49,868 nt of DNA from Hydrogenophaga sp. (GCA_016741995.1 JACVCO010000001.1:277501-327368); one strand, 5' to 3'. Shown: positions 7,115 to 16,778, counted from the first letter of the stretch. Notes: generated by a model from the sequence alone, not told the origin. Made by a program: numbers and translations.

Positions 7115-9403
7115 TCAGGCCTCGGCGGGCTTGACCAGGCGCGCGACGATCTCGCAGAACTGGTCGACGGCGTCGGTCTTGAACACCACCTCGCGCACGC
7201 CGGCGGCCTTGGCCTCGGCCTGCAGCTCGTCGGTGATGTAGCCCGAGGCCACGGCGACCGTGAGCGCCGGATCGGCCGCCAGCGCATGGCGCGCGACCTC
7301 CAGGCCCGACATGCCGGGCATGTTGTAGTCGGTCAGCAGCAGCGCAAACTGGCCCGGGCGCTCGCGCACCAGCCTCAGCGCTTCGTCCTGCAGGCCCACG
7401 GCGGTCACGCGGTAGCCGCGGCGCTCGAGCAGGCGGCGCACCAGGAAGACGAGCGTCTCGTCGTCGTCGAGGTAGAGCACATGGGGGGCCTGTTCGGTGT
7501 CGGCCGTGGGACGGGTGGTCGGGGTGGGTTCCACGCGAGGCATTGTGACGGGTTTGGTTGTGGGGGTGTCCATGGCCGGGGTGGTGGGCGGAAACAGCAA
7601 GGTGATGGTGGTGCCTTCACCCACGCGGCTGTGCAACGCGATGTGGCCGCCGTGGGCTTCCACGATGCCCAGCACCACCGGCAGGCCCAGGCCGGTGCCC
7701 TGGCCCACCGGCTTGGTGGTGAAGAAAGGTTCGAAGACGCGGTGCAGCACCGCGTCTTCCATGCCGCAGCCTTCGTCGCTCACGCGCAGGCGAACGGCGG
7801 GTTGGCCGCTCGCCGCGCAGGCCTGCGCAATGTCCGGCGGCAGATCGGGGTCGGGCACGGCCAGCGTGTCGAGCACGAACGCCACGCGGCCGCTGCGGCC
7901 GTGCATGGCGTGCAGGGCGTTGGTGCCGAGGTTGACGAGCACCTGCTGAAGTTGCGTCGCATCGGCACAGATGTCCGGCAGATCGTCGGCCACGGTCTGC
8001 ACCAGTTGCACCTGCGGTGGCAGCGCCGCGCGCAACAGCGCGCACGACTCGGCCACCATGGCCGAGAGGCGCAAGCGCCCCCGCACCATCGGCTGCTGCC
8101 GGCTGAACGCCAGGATCTGGCGCACCAGTTCGCGGCCACGCCGCGCCGCGGTGCTGATCTCGTCCAGACTCTGGTGCGCCCGCGCGTCGGGCGGCAGGTC
8201 CTCGCGGGCGAGGTCCGCGTTGCCCAGAATGGCCGCGAGGATGTTGTTGAAATCGTGTGCCACGCCACCGGCCAGCGTGCCCAGCGCCTGCATCTTCTGC
8301 GACTGCGCGAGCCGCACCTCGAGCGCCTTCTGCTCCGTCAACGCGGCCCGCATGGCGGTGATGTCGATGAAGGTCATCACCACACGGCGCAAGCCGCCGT
8401 GCACATCGCTTTCGGGGTAGCCGCTGCACAGCGCCCAACGCACCGGCGAACCGTCGGGCAGTTGCAGGCCGACGACCATGTCGCGCACCGGTTGGCCGCT
8501 CATGAGCACGCGCTCGAAGGGCTGGTCGTGCCGGCGCAGGGGCTGGCCGTCTTCGCCCAGCATCTGCCATTGCAGGCGCACCGGTTCGGGCAACAGGCGG
8601 CTGCCACCGGCCAGGGGCCAGCCCAGGAAACGCCGCGCCGCGGTGTTCAGGCGCTGCAGCAGGTGGTCGGGCAGGAAGACCATCACGCCGGCGTCGAGGT
8701 TGTCGACCAGGCGGCGCAGGTCGGTCTCGCGCTGGCGCTGCTCGGCGCGTGCGGCGTCGGCCTCCTGGCGCAAGCGCAGGGTGATCATGCAGTGGAAGGC
8801 CAGCGCCGTGAGCAGGTAGGCGAAGAAGAAGAAGAACAGCACCAGGCCCACGGTCTGCTCGAAACCCCAGGCCAGCGTGCGCGCCAACGCGGCCGAGCCC
8901 AGCAGGCCGGCCACCTGGAACCACAGCACGGCGTTCAGCGCGAGCCACTCCGCCGGCATCGGCCGCGGTGCCTGGCGGTGCAGGTCGCGCAGCATGAAAC
9001 CAAGCAGCGCCACGTTGGTGCCGGCCCAGAGCAGGTGGCGGGCCGTGAGGCTATCGATGGCCAGCACGAAGAACACGTTCACCGGCCACAGGACCAGCAG
9101 GAGCAGGCCCAGGCCACGCAGCGCGCGCCTCACCGGCAACCCGACGTGGGCCCGCAAGCCCACCCAGAGCAGGCCGAAAGTGGCGATGAACAGCAGATTG
9201 CCCAGCGGCAGGCCGACCCAGGCCGGCAGCAGCGGGCGGGCGGCCAGCGCCACCAGGGCGCACAGGTGCACCGCGCAGGCCAGCGCCCACCAGCCCGGCC
9301 CGCCCGAACGGCGCAGGCGGCGGTACTGGACGAGGAACGCCAGCCCGACGACAACGTCCAGGCCGCTCCACAAGGCCAGCAGGGTCTGCAGGTCGTACCA
9401 CAT
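7115..9403 (-). CDS. Hybrid sensor histidine kinase with C-terminal receiver
   Basis: A 762-aa membrane kinase. About six to seven hydrophobic helices occupy residues 1–205, then a PAS-like segment (about 235–350), a HisKA domain with His383 in GGVAHDFNN, an HATPase_c domain (VLVNLGTNALHAM N box; GCGMED, FTTKPVGQGTGLGLP G boxes) and a receiver in the last 120 residues with phosphoacceptor Asp692 in LLTDYNMPG. The C-terminal receiver suggests a phosphorelay or self-inhibition. ATG at 9403 is chosen because it sits directly before the first helix; an in-frame ATG at about 9479 would add some 25 residues. No cognate regulator lies next to it. Signal unknown. Confidence 0.88.
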   Translation of the reverse strand: MWYDLQTLLALWSGLDVVVGLAFLVQYRRLRRSGGPGWWALACAVHLCALVALAARPLLPAWVGLPLGNLLFIATFGLLWVGLRAHVGLPVRRALRGLGLLLLVLWPVNVFFVLAIDSLTARHLLWAGTNVALLGFMLRDLHRQAPRPMPAEWLALNAVLWFQVAGLLGSAALARTLAWGFEQTVGLVLFFFFFAYLLTALAFHCMITLRLRQEADAARAEQRQRETDLRRLVDNLDAGVMVFLPDHLLQRLNTAARRFLGWPLAGGSRLLPEPVRLQWQMLGEDGQPLRRHDQPFERVLMSGQPVRDMVVGLQLPDGSPVRWALCSGYPESDVHGGLRRVVMTFIDITAMRAALTEQKALEVRLAQSQKMQALGTLAGGVAHDFNNILAAILGNADLAREDLPPDARAHQSLDEISTAARRGRELVRQILAFSRQQPMVRGRLRLSAMVAESCALLRAALPPQVQLVQTVADDLPDICADATQLQQVLVNLGTNALHAMHGRSGRVAFVLDTLAVPDPDLPPDIAQACAASGQPAVRLRVSDEGCGMEDAVLHRVFEPFFTTKPVGQGTGLGLPVVLGIVEAHGGHIALHSRVGEGTTITLLFPPTTPAMDTPTTKPVTMPRVEPTPTTRPTADTEQAPHVLYLDDDETLVFLVRRLLERRGYRVTAVGLQDEALRLVRERPGQFALLLTDYNMPGMSGLEVARHALAADPALTVAVASGYITDELQAEAKAAGVREVVFKTDAVDQFCEIVARLVKPAEA

Positions 9404-9650
9404 GAAGGGGGAAGAAGGGGGGACGGGTGGATCGGAAGAGGCCGCAAACGGCACCCTGAAGAACACCGTCACCCCCATTGCAGCACGCACCACAAGCAGG
9501 CGGCGCGCAGAAAAGCGGCACGAATACCGTGCAAACCGCCCCCCGAATGCGCCCCGAATGCGCCCCGGTTTCGCACAGGCGACAGCGAAGCCCCCCACCA
9601 GTCGCTGCCGGGACAAAAGGCCCCGCGACGCGACGCCGAGAATGCCGCGC

Positions 9651-10322
9651 ATGGGAACGCTCTACCTTGTGCGGCATGGCCAGGCCTCTTTCGGTGCCGC
9701 CGACTACGACCAGCTCAGCGACCTCGGCCAGCGCCAGGCGGTGCGCCTGGGCCGTTACTGGGCCGAACGCGGCCTGCGCTTCGACGCGGTGATCACCGGC
9801 TCGCTCAAGCGCCACGCGCAGACTTTCGCCGGCATCGCCGAGGGCGCGGGCCTGAGCCTGCAACCGCTGGTGTGGCCCGGCCTCAACGAATACGACAGCG
9901 ACGCGGTGATCCGCACGATCCACCCGCAGCCGCTGGCCAGGCCGGACACGCCGGAGATGTACAGGCACCACTTCCGCCTGCTGCGCGACGGCCTGACCCA
10001 ATGGATGGCCGGCACCGTGAGCCCGCAGGGCATGCCCAGCTACGACGCGTTCGTGGACGGCGTCACCAGCGCGCTGGACCACGTGCGAGCAACGCACCAC
10101 ACGCAGAACGTGTTGATCGTCTCCAGCGGCGGGCCGATCTCCACCGCGGTGGGCCGCGTGCTGGGTCTGAGCCCCGAGACCACGATCGAGCTCAACCTGC
10201 GCATCCGCAACAGCGCGGTGACCGAGTTCCAGTTCACGCCCAAGCGCCACAGCCTGCTGACGTACAACACGCTGCCCCACCTGGACAGCGGCGAGTACCG
10301 CGACTGGATCACTTACGCCTGA
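9651..10322 (+). CDS. Histidine-phosphatase-superfamily protein with second catalytic His replaced
   Basis: A 223-aa protein opening MGTLYLVRHGQASFG, the RHG phosphohistidine motif of phosphoglycerate mutase/SixA/CobC-like enzymes (His9). The C-terminal motif normally VxHGG reads VSSGGPI, so Ser159 stands where the second catalytic His is expected. LNEYD supplies a possible acid near the middle. It may be a variant phosphatase or a non-catalytic phosphoester binder. An in-frame ATG at 9642 is an alternative start. The 3' end overlaps the convergent creatininase-family gene by 14 bp. Confidence 0.85.
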   Translation: MGTLYLVRHGQASFGAADYDQLSDLGQRQAVRLGRYWAERGLRFDAVITGSLKRHAQTFAGIAEGAGLSLQPLVWPGLNEYDSDAVIRTIHPQPLARPDTPEMYRHHFRLLRDGLTQWMAGTVSPQGMPSYDAFVDGVTSALDHVRATHHTQNVLIVSSGGPISTAVGRVLGLSPETTIELNLRIRNSAVTEFQFTPKRHSLLTYNTLPHLDSGEYRDWITYA

Positions 10323-11133
10323 TCGTCTCCGGCGCGAGCTGATCGATCTCGCTCAACAGTTGCGCGAGCGCGCGGCCGGCGGCGTCGAGCACAGCGGCGC
10401 CGTTCTCTGCGGTGGCCGCGGCCGCGTTGCCCACCGCGCCCGAGGGGTTGAGGTCCTGCGTCTGCCAGGCGAACTTCGCGCTGCGGCCATTGCCCAGGAT
10501 CGGGAAGCGCTCGGCGCGCTGTTCGCTGCTGGAGGCGAAGTGTTCGGCCAGCGCCATGCGCACGCGACCGGGGTGCATGGCGAGCATGAGCGCGGTTTCC
10601 ACCTCGCCCGCGTGGGCGCCGAATCGGTGTTCGTGCGCCGAGAAGCGCGCGTTGACATCCTCGCCATCGGGCCCGCGCAGCGGCCACTGGAACCAACTGG
10701 TGCTGAAGGCCATGAGGCCGCGGCGCGCGCGCAGGTCGCGCGCCACCGGGTCGAGCAGGCCCACCTGCCCGCCGTGGGTGTTGAACAGCACCAGTTTCTT
10801 CACGCCCGCATCGGCCACGCACTCGGCGAGTTCGGTCCACAGGCGGATCAGCGTTTCGGCCTTGAGCGTGAGCGTGCCCGCGAAGGCCGTGTGCTCGGGC
10901 GAAAAACCCACCACCTGCGGCGGCAGGAACAGCACCGGCAGTTCGGGCGCCAGGTGCGGCAGCGCGGCCTCGATCACGCCACGCGAGATGTCGGCGTCCA
11001 CCGACAGCGGCAGGTGCGGGCCGTGCCGCTCGATCGCGGCCACGGGCAGCACGGCGATGGTGCGCGCGCCATCGAGGGTGGCGAAGTCGGCGGCGGTGAG
11101 GTCGCTCCAGAAGCGCGATGGCAGGGCGGGCAT
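10309..11133 (-). CDS. Creatininase-family protein (metal-dependent amidohydrolase)
   Basis: A 274-aa protein of the creatininase family (PF02633). The metal-site residues are recognisable: AAIERHGPHLPLSVDADI (Glu, His, Asp) near residues 33–50, FNTHGGQVG (His) near 118, and HAGEVETALML (Glu) near 175. The family includes creatinine amidohydrolase and mycofactocin- or riboflavin-related MftE/ArfB. No mycofactocin or riboflavin genes are nearby, so the substrate stays open. It lies 23 bp downstream of the methyltransferase gene on the same strand, and its 3' end overlaps the histidine-phosphatase-like gene. Confidence 0.87.
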   Translation of the reverse strand: MPALPSRFWSDLTAADFATLDGARTIAVLPVAAIERHGPHLPLSVDADISRGVIEAALPHLAPELPVLFLPPQVVGFSPEHTAFAGTLTLKAETLIRLWTELAECVADAGVKKLVLFNTHGGQVGLLDPVARDLRARRGLMAFSTSWFQWPLRGPDGEDVNARFSAHEHRFGAHAGEVETALMLAMHPGRVRMALAEHFASSSEQRAERFPILGNGRSAKFAWQTQDLNPSGAVGNAAAATAENGAAVLDAAGRALAQLLSEIDQLAPETIRRK

Positions 11134-11156
11134 CGCGCGATCTTACGGGGCCGCGC

Positions 11157-12380
11157 TCAACGGCCGTCGTAAAGCCAACGGCGTGACCACGGCAGCTCCG
11201 CGGCCACGCGGCCCGACGGCCGACACAGCACCTGGAACAGCGCGATCTCGTCGTGCTCGAACGCCCACGAACACCCGGCGAGGTAGACGCGCCAGATGCG
11301 CCAGGTCTTTTCGTCGACCATCGCGCGCAGCGCCTCGGCGCCGGCCTCGAAGCGTTCGCTCCAGGCGGCGCAGGTGCGCGCGTAGTGGCGCCGCAGGTTC
11401 TCGATGTCGAAGGCCTCCAGCCCGCCTTCCTGCATGGTGTGCAGCACGGTGCCGATGTGCGGCAGCTCGCCCTGCGGGAACACGTAGCGCTCGATGAAGC
11501 TGCCGCCGCCGAGCTCGGTCTCGCCGTCGTTGGCGTCGGTGCTGGTGATGCCGTGGTTCATGGCCCAGCCCTCGGGCTTGAGCAGCTTGCGGATCTGCTG
11601 GAAGTACGGCACCAGGTTGTTCAGGCCCACGTGCTCGAACATGCCGACGCTGGTGATGCGGTCGAACGGGCCATCGCGCACATCGCGGTAGTCCTGCAGG
11701 CGGATCTCGATGCGGTCTTGCAAGCCGGCGCGCTGCACGCGCTCGGTGGCGAGTTCGAACTGGTTCTGCGACAAGGTGATGCCCACGCAGCGCGCACCGA
11801 ACTGCTGCGCCGCGCGCAGCACCAACGCGCCCCAGCCGCAGCCGATGTCGAGCAGGCGCTGCCCCGGTTGCAGGCGGATCTTGCGCAGAATGTGATCGAT
11901 CTTGTTGATCTGCGCCCGCTCCAGCGTCTCGTCGCCGTTCTCGAAGTAGGCGCAGGAATAGACCATGTTCTCGTCGAGCCAGGCGCGGTAGAACGCGTTG
12001 GAGACGTCGTAGTGGTAATGGATCGCGTCGGAATCGGTTTCGCGCGTGTGCGCGAAGCTGCGCTTGATGCGCCCGAGCAGGCCGCTCTCGGGCTGGGCGT
12101 TGCCGGCCAGGTCGTGGGCCGCGTTCAGCACGTCGGCCAGCGAGCCCTCCACGTCGATCAGGCCCTCGACGTACGCCCGGCCCAGACTGTCGAGGTTCGG
12201 GTCGATGAGCAGTGGCAGGCCGCTCGCGTCCTTCACCCGGATGGTCACGGCCGGCCGCTCGAAGTGCCCGAGATCCAGCGGCGTGCCGCCATCGCGCCAG
12301 TACAGGCGCACCGGCAGATTGACCTTGTCCTTCATGCGCCGAGCCCAGGGCATCAGCGCCATTTCCACGATCGCTCCCAT
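11157..12380 (-). CDS. Cyclopropane-fatty-acyl-phospholipid synthase-family methyltransferase
   Basis: A 407-aa SAM-dependent methyltransferase. The motif I glycine loop LLDIGCGWGALVLRAA and the CFA-specific ITSVGMFEHVG are visible, with IHYHYDVSNAFY and ENMVYSCAYF of CFA synthases upstream, so membrane-lipid unsaturated acyl chains are the likely substrate. The start is ATG at 12380, 7 nt after a GGAGGA ribosome binding site; a closer ATG at 12387 is out of frame. It is divergent from dsbD. It may be a paralogue rather than canonical Cfa; lipid modification under stress is the usual role. Confidence 0.87.
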   Translation of the reverse strand: MGAIVEMALMPWARRMKDKVNLPVRLYWRDGGTPLDLGHFERPAVTIRVKDASGLPLLIDPNLDSLGRAYVEGLIDVEGSLADVLNAAHDLAGNAQPESGLLGRIKRSFAHTRETDSDAIHYHYDVSNAFYRAWLDENMVYSCAYFENGDETLERAQINKIDHILRKIRLQPGQRLLDIGCGWGALVLRAAQQFGARCVGITLSQNQFELATERVQRAGLQDRIEIRLQDYRDVRDGPFDRITSVGMFEHVGLNNLVPYFQQIRKLLKPEGWAMNHGITSTDANDGETELGGGSFIERYVFPQGELPHIGTVLHTMQEGGLEAFDIENLRRHYARTCAAWSERFEAGAEALRAMVDEKTWRIWRVYLAGCSWAFEHDEIALFQVLCRPSGRVAAELPWSRRWLYDGR

Positions 12381-12491
12381 ACGGCATTCCTCCGATGGCG
12401 GTGGTGGTGGCGAACAGCCAGAGCAAGGTTTGTACCGAAAAAGCCCACCCCCCGTGAAGCCGTTGTGACAAATCCGCGCCAGCCGAAGGCA

Positions 12492-12518
12492 CCCCCGCGC
12501 GGAACTCGGGCGCGGGGG
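12492..12518. repeat. GC-rich inverted repeat between divergent genes
   Basis: CCCCCGCGC (12492–12500) and GCGCGGGGG (12510–12518) pair perfectly around 9 nt. The repeat lies in the 184-bp gap between the divergent CFA-like methyltransferase and dsbD. There is no T-run, so a terminator is unlikely; it could be an operator or an RNA leader hairpin for dsbD. Nothing else in the gap is recognisable. Confidence 0.4.
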
Positions 12519-12564
12519 CCCCGTCTTACCCCGGCGCCCCCGCGGGCCGACAATCCAGCGTTCC

Positions 12565-14799
12565 ATGACCTTCCCCACCTTCGCCGCCCGCGCGCGGCAC
12601 ACCCTGCTTCTCCTGGCCATGGGCCTGGGTGCGCCGCTCTTCGCCACGGCGCAGGGGCTGGGCGCCCTCACCGGCATCACCGCCGGCCCGGCACCGGCGG
12701 CCAACGGCGTGTTCCAGTCGGCGCAGACGCGCGCCGAGCTGGTGGCCGACGCGCCCGACGGCGTGCGTGCCGGCCGCCCGCTGTGGGTGGGCCTGCGCCT
12801 GGACCACGCGCCCGAGTGGCACACCTACTGGAAGAACGCCGGCGATTCCGGCCTGCCCACCGAGCTGCGCTGGACCCTGCCCGAGGGCGTGAGCGCGGGC
12901 GAAATCGCCTGGCCCACGCCGCGCAAGTTCCCCATCGGCACCCTGGCCAACTACGGCTACGACGGCACCGTGCTGCTGCCCGTGCCGCTGAACGTGAGCG
13001 ACAACTTCCGTGGCGAAGCTCTGGATGTCAAGCTCGACGCCGCCTGGCTGGTCTGCAAGAAGGAGTGCATCCCCGAGGAGGCCAGCTTCACACTGCGCCT
13101 GCCGGTGAACGGCTCCACCGGCGGCCACACCGCCCTGTTCGACGCCATGCAAGCCGCCCAGCCGCGGGCACTGCCGGCGGGGGCCAGCCAGATCCAGCCC
13201 GAAACCGGCTTCCTGCGTGTGGCGCTCGACGGCTTGCCCGCCGCGTGGCGCGGGCGCTCGCTGGAGTTCTTCCCCGAGCTCACCGGCATCGTCGAACCCG
13301 GCGCCGCCTGGACACAGGCCTGGGACGGCGCGGGCTGGAGCGCGCGCATTCCCCTCTCGCCACACCGCTTCGAGGCGCCCACACAGATGGCGCTGGTGGT
13401 GTCACCGGCCAACCCCGCCGGCGCGGGGGCCGGCGAGGCCGGCTCGCGGCTGGAGGTGCCGGTGCAGGGCGCCTGGCCCGCGGCCGCCCCCTTGCCCGCG
13501 GCCGTGCCCGACGCGCTGCAGGCCGCGCTCGACGCCAATGCGGCGCGCACGGCCGCGGCCACCGCCACCCCGGCCAGCACGCTCACGCTCGGTGCGGCAC
13601 TGCTGGGCGCGCTCATCGGCGGCCTCATCCTCAACCTCATGCCCTGCGTGTTCCCGGTGCTGGCCATCAAGGTGGTGGCCTTCGCGCGCCACGCCGACGA
13701 CCGCCGCGCACACCGCGCCGCCGGCCTGGCCTACACCGCGGGCGTGGTGCTCTCGTTCGTGGCGCTGGGCGCGCTGCTGCTGGCGCTGCGCGCCGCGGGC
13801 GAACAACTCGGCTGGGGCTTCCAGCTGCAGAGCCCGGCCGTGGTGGCCACGCTCGCGGTGCTGTTCACCGTGATCGGCCTCAACCTCGCGGGCCTGTTCG
13901 AGTTCGGCAACGTGCTGCCCGCGCGCCTGGCCGGCCTGCAGGCGCGCCACCCCACCGCCGACGCCTTCCTCACCGGCGTGCTCGCCACCGCCGTGGCCTC
14001 GCCCTGCACCGCCCCGTTCATGGGCGCGTCGCTCGGGCTGGCGGTGGCCTTGCCGCCAGCGCAGGCACTGGCCGTGTTCGCCGTGCTGGGCCTGGGCATG
14101 GCCCTGCCCTACCTGCTGGCCAGCTGGGTGCCCGCGGTGGCGCGCGCGCTGCCGCGCCCGGGCGCGTGGATGCTGCGCTTCAAGCAGTTCCTGGCCTTCC
14201 CCATGTTCGCCACCGTGGTCTGGCTGCTCTGGGTGCTGGGCCAGCAAAGCGGCATCGACGGCGCGGCCGCGCTGCTGATGCTGCTGGTGGTGCTCGCACT
14301 CGCGATCTGGGCACTGGGCCTGCCGGGCAAGGGCCGCGTGCTGCTGGGCGGTGCGTCGCTGGCCGCGTTGCTGGCGCTGGGCATCGGCTTCGGGCCCAGC
14401 GTGGTGCAGCTGCAGGCCGCGAACGCGGCCACGGCCCCCGCACCCACGGCCGTGCAGGGCGTGGCCTGGGAGCCCTGGAGCCCGCAGCGCCAGACCGAGC
14501 TCACGGCCCAGGGCCGCACCGTGTTCGTGGATTTCACCGCCGCCTGGTGCGTGACCTGCCAGTACAACAAGCGCACCACGCTGGCCGACGAGCGCGTGCT
14601 GCAGGACGTGGCCGATCGCAACATCGCCCTGCTGCGCGCCGACTGGACCCGCCGCGACCCGGCCGTGACGCAGGCGCTGGCCGCGCTCGGCCGCAGCGGT
14701 GTGCCGGTGTACGCCATCCACCGCCCGGGCCAGCCCGTGGCGGTGTTGTCCGAAGTGCTCAGCGTGGAGGAGGTGCGCTCGGCCCTGGCCGCGCGCTGA
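12565..14799 (+). CDS. dsbD: DsbD-family protein-disulfide reductase
   Basis: A 744-aa inner-membrane electron carrier. A signal peptide (about 1–29) is followed by a periplasmic immunoglobulin-like domain with Cys164 and Cys168 in LVCKKECIPEE, then eight hydrophobic helices with Cys361 (LMPCVFPVLAIK) and Cys481 (SPCTAPFMG), and a C-terminal thioredoxin domain with Cys662/Cys665 (WCVTCQ). Reducing power from cytoplasmic thioredoxin would pass inward to outward through these three cysteine pairs. The long N-terminal domain is closer to the ScsB-like DsbD type than to E. coli DsbD. A periplasmic redoxin 52 bp downstream is a likely client. Confidence 0.88.
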   Translation: MTFPTFAARARHTLLLLAMGLGAPLFATAQGLGALTGITAGPAPAANGVFQSAQTRAELVADAPDGVRAGRPLWVGLRLDHAPEWHTYWKNAGDSGLPTELRWTLPEGVSAGEIAWPTPRKFPIGTLANYGYDGTVLLPVPLNVSDNFRGEALDVKLDAAWLVCKKECIPEEASFTLRLPVNGSTGGHTALFDAMQAAQPRALPAGASQIQPETGFLRVALDGLPAAWRGRSLEFFPELTGIVEPGAAWTQAWDGAGWSARIPLSPHRFEAPTQMALVVSPANPAGAGAGEAGSRLEVPVQGAWPAAAPLPAAVPDALQAALDANAARTAAATATPASTLTLGAALLGALIGGLILNLMPCVFPVLAIKVVAFARHADDRRAHRAAGLAYTAGVVLSFVALGALLLALRAAGEQLGWGFQLQSPAVVATLAVLFTVIGLNLAGLFEFGNVLPARLAGLQARHPTADAFLTGVLATAVASPCTAPFMGASLGLAVALPPAQALAVFAVLGLGMALPYLLASWVPAVARALPRPGAWMLRFKQFLAFPMFATVVWLLWVLGQQSGIDGAAALLMLLVVLALAIWALGLPGKGRVLLGGASLAALLALGIGFGPSVVQLQAANAATAPAPTAVQGVAWEPWSPQRQTELTAQGRTVFVDFTAAWCVTCQYNKRTTLADERVLQDVADRNIALLRADWTRRDPAVTQALAALGRSGVPVYAIHRPGQPVAVLSEVLSVEEVRSALAAR

Positions 14800-14851
14800 A
14801 TCCACCGCCCCGTTCCCGTCGTCCGCCCACCACCCTTCAGGAGGTTCCGCC

Positions 14852-15472
14852 ATGAAACGCCGTCCCCTGCTTGCGCTGAGCGCGCTCGCGCCGCTCACGT
14901 CCTTCCTGCCCGCCGCGCACGCGGCCGCGGTGGGCCAGGCCGCCCCCGATTTCACGCTGATGGACACCGCCGGCAAGCCGGTGAAGCTGTCCGACTTCCG
15001 CGGCAAGCACGTGGTGCTGGAGTGGAACAACCCGGGCTGCCCGTTCGTGCGCAAGCACTACCAGGGCAACATGCAGGCCCTGCAGAAGGACGCCGCGAGC
15101 AAGGGCATCGTGTGGCTCGCGATCAATTCCACCGAGGACGCGAGCGCGGACTACCTGAGCGGCCCGCAACTGGCGCGCTGGATGGGCGAGAAGCAGGCCG
15201 CGCCCACGGCCACGCTGATGGACGAGGAAGGCCAGGTGGGCCGCGCCTACGCCGCGCGCGTGACGCCGCACATGTACATCGTCGATCCGCAGGGCAAGCT
15301 GGTCTACGCGGGTGGCGTCGACAGCATCGCCTCGGCGCGCGCGGACGACATCCCCAAGGCCACGCCCTTCATCCGCAACGCCATGGGCGAGATCGCGGCG
15401 GGCAAACCGCTCTCGGTGTCGACCAGCCGGCCTTACGGTTGCACGATCAAGTTCAAGAGCGGCGCGGCGTAA
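14852..15472 (+). CDS. Periplasmic thioredoxin/peroxiredoxin-like protein
   Basis: A 206-aa exported redoxin. The signal peptide (about 1–24) starts MKRRPLLALS and may use Tat, given the paired Arg. The AhpC/TSA-like domain has GQAAPDFTL and NNPGCPFVRKHY, with a single Cys63 at the active-site position instead of CXXC. A second cysteine, Cys197, sits in the C-terminal PYGCTIKF and could act as the resolving residue. The start follows a clear AGGAGG. It lies directly downstream of the DsbD-family reductase, which probably recycles it, as for periplasmic peroxiredoxins paired with ScsB/CcdA. The electron path is inferred. Confidence 0.85.
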   Translation: MKRRPLLALSALAPLTSFLPAAHAAAVGQAAPDFTLMDTAGKPVKLSDFRGKHVVLEWNNPGCPFVRKHYQGNMQALQKDAASKGIVWLAINSTEDASADYLSGPQLARWMGEKQAAPTATLMDEEGQVGRAYAARVTPHMYIVDPQGKLVYAGGVDSIASARADDIPKATPFIRNAMGEIAAGKPLSVSTSRPYGCTIKFKSGAA

Positions 15473-15544
15473 ACGGGCTCGCCCCTGCAGCGGAGGGCGC
15501 ATGGGGATAATCCCCGCTCCATACCCCCGCCCCCACCGCTGCCC

Positions 15545-16648
15545 ATGCCTTTTGCGCCCCTGAAGAACGACACCTTTCTGCGCGCCTGCCTGCGCCAGGC
15601 CACGGACCACACGCCGGTGTGGCTCATGCGGCAAGCGGGCCGCTACCTGCCCGAGTACCGCGCCACGCGCGCAAAAGCCGGCAGCTTCATGGGCCTGGCC
15701 ACCAACGTGGACTACGCGACCGAGGTCACGCTGCAGCCGCTGGAGCGCTACCCGCTGGACGCGGCCATCCTGTTCTCCGACATCCTCACCGTGCCCGACG
15801 CCATGGGCCTGGGCCTGTCGTTCGCGCTGGGCGAAGGCCCCAAGTTCGAGAAGACCGTGCGCACCGAGGCCGACGTGGCCGCGCTCGCCGCACCCGATCT
15901 GGCCAGGCTGCGCTACGTGTTCGACGCCGTCACCTCGATCCGCAAGGCGCTGGACGGCCGCGTGCCCCTGATCGGTTTCTCGGGCAGCCCCTGGACGCTG
16001 GCCTGCTACATGGTCGAGGGCGGCGGCTCGGACGACTACCGCCACGTGAAGGCGCTCATGTACGCGCGGCCCGACCTGATGCACCGCATCCTCGCGATCA
16101 ACGCCGACGCGGTGGCCGCCTACCTGAACGCGCAGATCGAGGCCGGCGCGCAGGCCGTGATGGTGTTCGACAGCTGGGGCGGCGTGCTGGCCGACGGCAA
16201 CTTCCAGGCCTTCAGCCTGGCCTACACGCACCGCGTGCTCTCGCAACTGAAGCGCGAACACGAGGGCGCGCGCATCCCGCGCATCGTGTTCACCAAGGGC
16301 GGCGGCTTGTGGCTCGACGACATGAAGCCGCTCGATTGCGACGTGCTTGGCCTGGACTGGACGGTGTCGCTCGCCCGCGCACGCGCGGCGGTGGGCGACG
16401 GCCCGAACGCCAAGGCCTTGCAGGGCAACATCGATCCCAACGTGCTGTTCGCCCCGCCCGCGGCCATCGAGGCCGAGGTGGTGAAGGTGCTCGATAGCTT
16501 CGGCAGGCCGCACAGCGGCGCGGGCACCGGGCCCACGCACATCTTCAACCTCGGCCATGGCATCAGCCAGCACACACCGCCCGAGCACGTGACGGCGCTG
16601 GTGAATGCCGTGCATTCGCATTCGCGCCGGCTGCGCCAGGCGGCCTGA
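15545..16648 (+). CDS. hemE: Uroporphyrinogen decarboxylase
   Basis: A 367-aa cytosolic enzyme that removes four carboxylates from uroporphyrinogen III to give coproporphyrinogen III in haem synthesis. The two family signatures are present: [14 protein letters not shown] near residues 25–38, with the substrate-binding Arg, and [19 protein letters not shown] near 140–158. The catalytic Asp lies in [15 protein letters not shown]. The length is normal. An upstream GATAAT (15506–15511) may be a −10 element; there is no clear ribosome binding site. The next gene is priA after a 400-bp gap. Confidence 0.97.
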   Translation: MPFAPLKNDTFLRACLRQATDHTPVWLMRQAGRYLPEYRATRAKAGSFMGLATNVDYATEVTLQPLERYPLDAAILFSDILTVPDAMGLGLSFALGEGPKFEKTVRTEADVAALAAPDLARLRYVFDAVTSIRKALDGRVPLIGFSGSPWTLACYMVEGGGSDDYRHVKALMYARPDLMHRILAINADAVAAYLNAQIEAGAQAVMVFDSWGGVLADGNFQAFSLAYTHRVLSQLKREHEGARIPRIVFTKGGGLWLDDMKPLDCDVLGLDWTVSLARARAAVGDGPNAKALQGNIDPNVLFAPPAAIEAEVVKVLDSFGRPHSGAGTGPTHIFNLGHGISQHTPPEHVTALVNAVHSHSRRLRQAA

Positions 16649-16769
16649 TTTTCATGACATGTGGTGCTGCGGATTCCGCAGCGCCGCGCACCGTTGCGGG
16701 TGTCATCGCGCTGTCACGCGAACGGCCCTAGCACAGAATCCGCCAGAAAAATCACTTGACAGGCGCCAG

Positions 16770-16778
16770 TTATGCACA
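16770..16778 (+). promoter_or_regulatory. Consensus DnaA box 1
   Basis: TTATGCACA matches the DnaA-box consensus TTATNCACA at every position. It overlaps the palindrome GCACAAA-A-TTTGTGC at 16774–16788. Confidence 0.6.

Noticed and set aside
6941..10342. A 1,133-codon plus-strand frame across the sensor kinase region
   Set aside because: It is rich in Ala, Arg, Gln, His and Gly with no recognisable motif and lies opposite a kinase with intact HisKA, HATPase and receiver motifs.
12492..12518. Intrinsic terminator in the dsbD upstream gap
   Set aside because: The stem is strong but no T-run follows on either strand, and both neighbouring genes point away from it.
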